Assembly (NCBI RefSeq): GCF_001556185.1
Contig: NZ_LSIJ01000062.1
Coordinates: 1-46,236, forward strand
Direction: 5' to 3'
Origin: Sphingomonas sp. CCH10-B3
GTDB taxonomy: Bacteria > Pseudomonadota > Alphaproteobacteria > Sphingomonadales > Sphingomonadaceae
Length of the DNA: 46,236 nt
A program made the position numbers and the translations under genes. The notes beneath the pieces were generated by a model that was not told the DNA's origin, searched no databases, and was given only the letters and a program-made list of their open reading frames with translations. The first letter of the stretch is position 1. Each line of letters begins with the position of its first letter. This document shows positions 43,992-46,236 of the stretch, piece after piece.

Positions 43992-46236
43992 ATGAGCGAG
44001 CTTCCCAAGACCTTCGACCCTGCCGACATCGAATCGCGCTGGTATGCGCATTGGGAGGGCAGGGGCCTGTTCCGTCCCGACCGGCCCGGCGCCGAGCCGT
44101 GGACGATCGTCAACCCGCCGCCGAACGTCACGGGCTCGCTCCACATCGGTCACGCGCTCGACAATGCGCTGCAGGACATTCTGGTCCGCTATGAGCGGCT
44201 GCGTGGCAAGGATGCGCTGTGGGTGGTCGGCACCGATCACGCGGGCATTGCGACGCAGATGGTGGTCGAGCGGCAGATGGCCGAGCGGCAGGACAAGCGC
44301 ACCAATTACACGCGCGAGGCTTTCGTAGAGAAAGTGTGGGCGTGGAAAGCCGAAAGTGGTGGCCAGATCACGCGCCAGCTGCGGCGGCTCGGCTGCTCGA
44401 TGGACTGGGCGAACGAGCGCTTCACGATGGACGAAGGCTTCAGCAAGGCGGTGCTGAAGGTGTTCGTCGATCTCTATAATCAGGGCCTGCTGTACCGCGA
44501 CAAGCGCCTCGTCAACTGGGACCCCGGCCTTGGCACCGCGATCAGCGATCTCGAAGTCGAGACGCAGGAAGTCCGCGGAAGCTTCTGGCATTTCCGCTAT
44601 CCGCTGGCGGATGGCGTGACATTGCCCGACGGGACCGATCATCTGGTGGTGGCGACGACCCGGCCCGAGACGATGCTCGCCGATATGGCGGTGGCAGTGA
44701 ATGCGGCGGACGAACGCTATCAGTCGGTGATCGGCAAGTTCGTGATCCAGCCGATCACCGGGCGGCGGCTGCCGGTGGTCGCCGACGACCATGCCGACCC
44801 CGCGCTCGGTTCGGGCGTCGTGAAGATCACCCCAGGGCATGATTTCAACGATTTCGAGGTGGGCAAGCGCGCCGGGATCGAGCCGCGCGACATGCTCAAC
44901 ATGTTCGATGCCAGGTCGGATGTGGTGCAGACCGCGGACGGGCTGGTGCCGACCGAGTTCATTGGGCTCCATCGCTTCCGCAAAGACGGCGTTGACGGCG
45001 CGCGTGAGTTGGCGGTCGCGTGGATGAAGGAACACGGCTTCCTCGTCCCGCATGTCGACAAGGAGGGCGTCGAGCACGACGCCGAGCCGCGCACGATCCA
45101 GACGCCGTTCGGCGACCGCTCGGGCGTGGTGATCGAGCCGTGGCTGACCGACCAATGGTATGTCGATGCGGCGACCTTGGCGAAGGGGCCGATCGAGGCG
45201 GTGCGGTCAGGCGCGATCGAGATCGTGCCGAAAAGTTGGGAAAAGACGTTTTTCAACTGGATGGACAACATCCAGCCCTGGTGCGTGTCGCGCCAGCTGT
45301 GGTGGGGGCACCGGATACCGGCTTGGTTCGCCGATGACGGGCGCGTTTTCGTGGCGTTGAGCGAAGCGGAAGCTCAGGCGCAGGCCGGCGAAGGCGTGCA
45401 CTTGACGCAGGACGAAGACGTCCTCGACACTTGGTTCTCCTCCGCGCTGTGGCCGTTTGCGACCTTGGGATGGCCCGAGCAATCTCCCTCTCCCCTTGGG
45501 GGAGAGGGTCGGGGAGAGGGGGCGCCGCACGCGGTGTCGCCCGTGGCAGCCCCTCACCCAACCCTCTCCCCGGAGGGGAGAGGGCTATTGAACGGCCGCT
45601 ACCCCAACGACGTGCTGATTTCCGGCTTCGACATCCTGTTCTTCTGGGACGCGCGGATGATGATGATGGGGATGCACTTCATGGGCCCGGAGCGGAGCGA
45701 CCCAAAAGACAAAGTGCCGTTCCGCAAGCTCTATCTGCACGGCCTCGTCCGCGCGGCGGACGGACAGAAAATGTCCAAGTCGAAGGGCAACACCGTCGAT
45801 CCGCTCGGGCTGATCGACCAATATGGCGCCGATGCCTTGCGCTTCTTCATGGCAGCGATGGAAAGCCAGGGCCGCGACATCAAGATGGATGAATCGCGCG
45901 TCGCCGGTTACCGCAATTTCGCGACCAAGCTGTGGAACGCGGCGCGCTTCTGCCAGGCGAACGGCATTGGTGCGAGCGCCTCGGTGGCGCCGCCCGCCGC
46001 GACGCTCGCGGTCAACAAATGGATCATCGGCGAAGTCGTGCAGACCGTGCAGGCGGTCGATCTCGCGCTCGCCGACCTCCGCTTCGACGGCGCCGCGAAC
46101 GCGATCTACCAGTTCGTGTGGAGCCGCTTCTGCGACTGGTATCTCGAACTGATCAAGCCGGTGCTTTCTCCCCTCCCGCTGGCGGGAGGGGCCGGGGGTG
46201 GGGAGGAGACCTCTGCCGATGCGCCGACCGATGCGC
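43992..46236 (+). CDS. valS: valyl-tRNA synthetase, 3' truncated by window edge, with two in-frame repeat insertions
   Basis: About 748 residues are visible. Charges tRNA-Val. N-terminal [15 protein letters not shown] (HIGH), the editing domain with [68 protein letters not shown] and [10 protein letters not shown] (KMSKS) are intact. Between GWPEQ and RYPNDV about 35 residues ([13 protein letters not shown]...TLSPEGRG) are encoded by a palindromic repeat (45486-45584). Near the edge, after [22 protein letters not shown] is encoded by another (46170-46191 plus flank). The frame stays open through both. Both sites are loops that vary in length among ValS proteins. Confidence 0.95.
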   Translation, partial: MSELPKTFDPADIESRWYAHWEGRGLFRPDRPGAEPWTIVNPPPNVTGSLHIGHALDNALQDILVRYERLRGKDALWVVGTDHAGIATQMVVERQMAERQDKRTNYTREAFVEKVWAWKAESGGQITRQLRRLGCSMDWANERFTMDEGFSKAVLKVFVDLYNQGLLYRDKRLVNWDPGLGTAISDLEVETQEVRGSFWHFRYPLADGVTLPDGTDHLVVATTRPETMLADMAVAVNAADERYQSVIGKFVIQPITGRRLPVVADDHADPALGSGVVKITPGHDFNDFEVGKRAGIEPRDMLNMFDARSDVVQTADGLVPTEFIGLHRFRKDGVDGARELAVAWMKEHGFLVPHVDKEGVEHDAEPRTIQTPFGDRSGVVIEPWLTDQWYVDAATLAKGPIEAVRSGAIEIVPKSWEKTFFNWMDNIQPWCVSRQLWWGHRIPAWFADDGRVFVALSEAEAQAQAGEGVHLTQDEDVLDTWFSSALWPFATLGWPEQSPSPLGGEGRGEGAPHAVSPVAAPHPTLSPEGRGLLNGRYPNDVLISGFDILFFWDARMMMMGMHFMGPERSDPKDKVPFRKLYLHGLVRAADGQKMSKSKGNTVDPLGLIDQYGADALRFFMAAMESQGRDIKMDESRVAGYRNFATKLWNAARFCQANGIGASASVAPPAATLAVNKWIIGEVVQTVQAVDLALADLRFDGAANAIYQFVWSRFCDWYLELIKPVLSPLPLAGGAGGGEETSADAPTDA
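45486..45584. repeat. REP-like palindromic element inside valS (double hairpin)
   Basis: Two perfect hairpins, CCCTCTCCCC-TTG-GGGGAGAGGG (45486-45508) and CCCTCTCCCC-GGA-GGGGAGAGGG (45562-45584), flank a 53-base spacer whose ends (GTCGGGGAGAGGG and CCCTCACCCAACC) are also near-complementary. This is the structure of mobile intergenic REP/BIME-like units, but here it lies within an essential coding sequence and is translated. Confidence 0.85.
46170..46191. repeat. second palindromic element inside valS
   Basis: CCCCTCCCGC-TG-GCGGGAGGGG, a perfect 10-bp inverted repeat, followed by a GGGGTGGGGAGGAG tract. The sequence differs from the 45.5-kb element, so it belongs to another repeat family. 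It is read in frame as [14 protein letters not shown] within the anticodon-binding region of valS. The right boundary is near the window edge. Confidence 0.75.

Noticed and set aside
45481..45590. valS as a pseudogene broken by the repeat
   Set aside because: Codon-by-codon reading shows the frame is preserved through the element and the normal ValS sequence resumes with [12 protein letters not shown].

Overview
The window is high-GC (roughly 65 percent), densely coding alphaproteobacterial chromosome. It is most likely from a member of the Sphingomonadales (Sphingomonas/Sphingopyxis-like). The grounds are gene content and style: zapA-6S RNA-fthC order, a DUF2497/PopZ-type polar protein, a TolC-type channel behind a PCMT-like gene, a TonB receptor paired with a phosphoesterase, an exact TTAA-N7-TTAA CtrA-type site, and many ATGA/GTGA/TTGA translational overlaps. 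No insertion sequence, prophage or CRISPR array is visible. The window starts inside an AI-2E/PerM-type transporter gene and ends inside valS.

Layout. 0-1.8 kb: transporter tail, tRNA-Asp, then a minus-strand group (60-residue coiled coil, zapA, 6S RNA, 5-formyltetrahydrofolate cyclo-ligase, DUF2842). 1.9-9.6 kb: a plus-strand central-carbon operon, tkt-gap-MOSC-pgk-class I aldolase-SDR-O-methyltransferase-thiE. 9.8-11.2 kb: efp and an inositol-phosphatase-family gene, followed by a REP-like inverted repeat. 11.3-14.1 kb: thiolase (minus), a small membrane protein, a prepilin peptidase and a secreted protein. 14.1-15.7 kb: an ECF42-type sigma factor with its DGPF/YCII partner. 15.8-20.1 kb: a minus-strand tyrosine/homogentisate operon, hpd-intradiol dioxygenase lipoprotein-hmgA, continuing into a YqcI/YcgG (GntA-like) haem N-hydroxylase homologue and a DUF1989 protein, with a divergent MarR regulator. 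20.8-23.8 kb: malate synthase G, shortened in its clasp domain, facing a CAP-domain protein. 24.1-28.4 kb: TonB-dependent receptor and lipoprotein metallophosphoesterase.

28.4-34.9 kb: a Baeyer-Villiger-type monooxygenase, then a CecR-like TetR regulator with a near-perfect palindromic operator and an EmrA-EmrB-NodT tripartite efflux operon. 35-41 kb: a signalling block behind a structured AT-rich leader with a CtrA-type site: degenerate GGDEF-EAL protein, TPR hybrid histidine kinase with a strikingly AT-rich sensor half, single-domain receiver and AraC regulator; then tRNA-Cys. 41.2-46.2 kb: PCMT-like gene, tolC-like gene, popZ-like gene and valS.

Most notable observations: (1) valS is interrupted twice by palindromic REP-like elements that keep the frame open, so the synthetase should carry repeat-encoded peptide loops; (2) a putative guanidino-compound module (YqcI/YcgG plus DUF1989) is attached to the homogentisate operon; (3) a structured leader with a CtrA-type site lies before the c-di-GMP/kinase cluster. 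Functions are inferred by reading motifs; no database search was possible.
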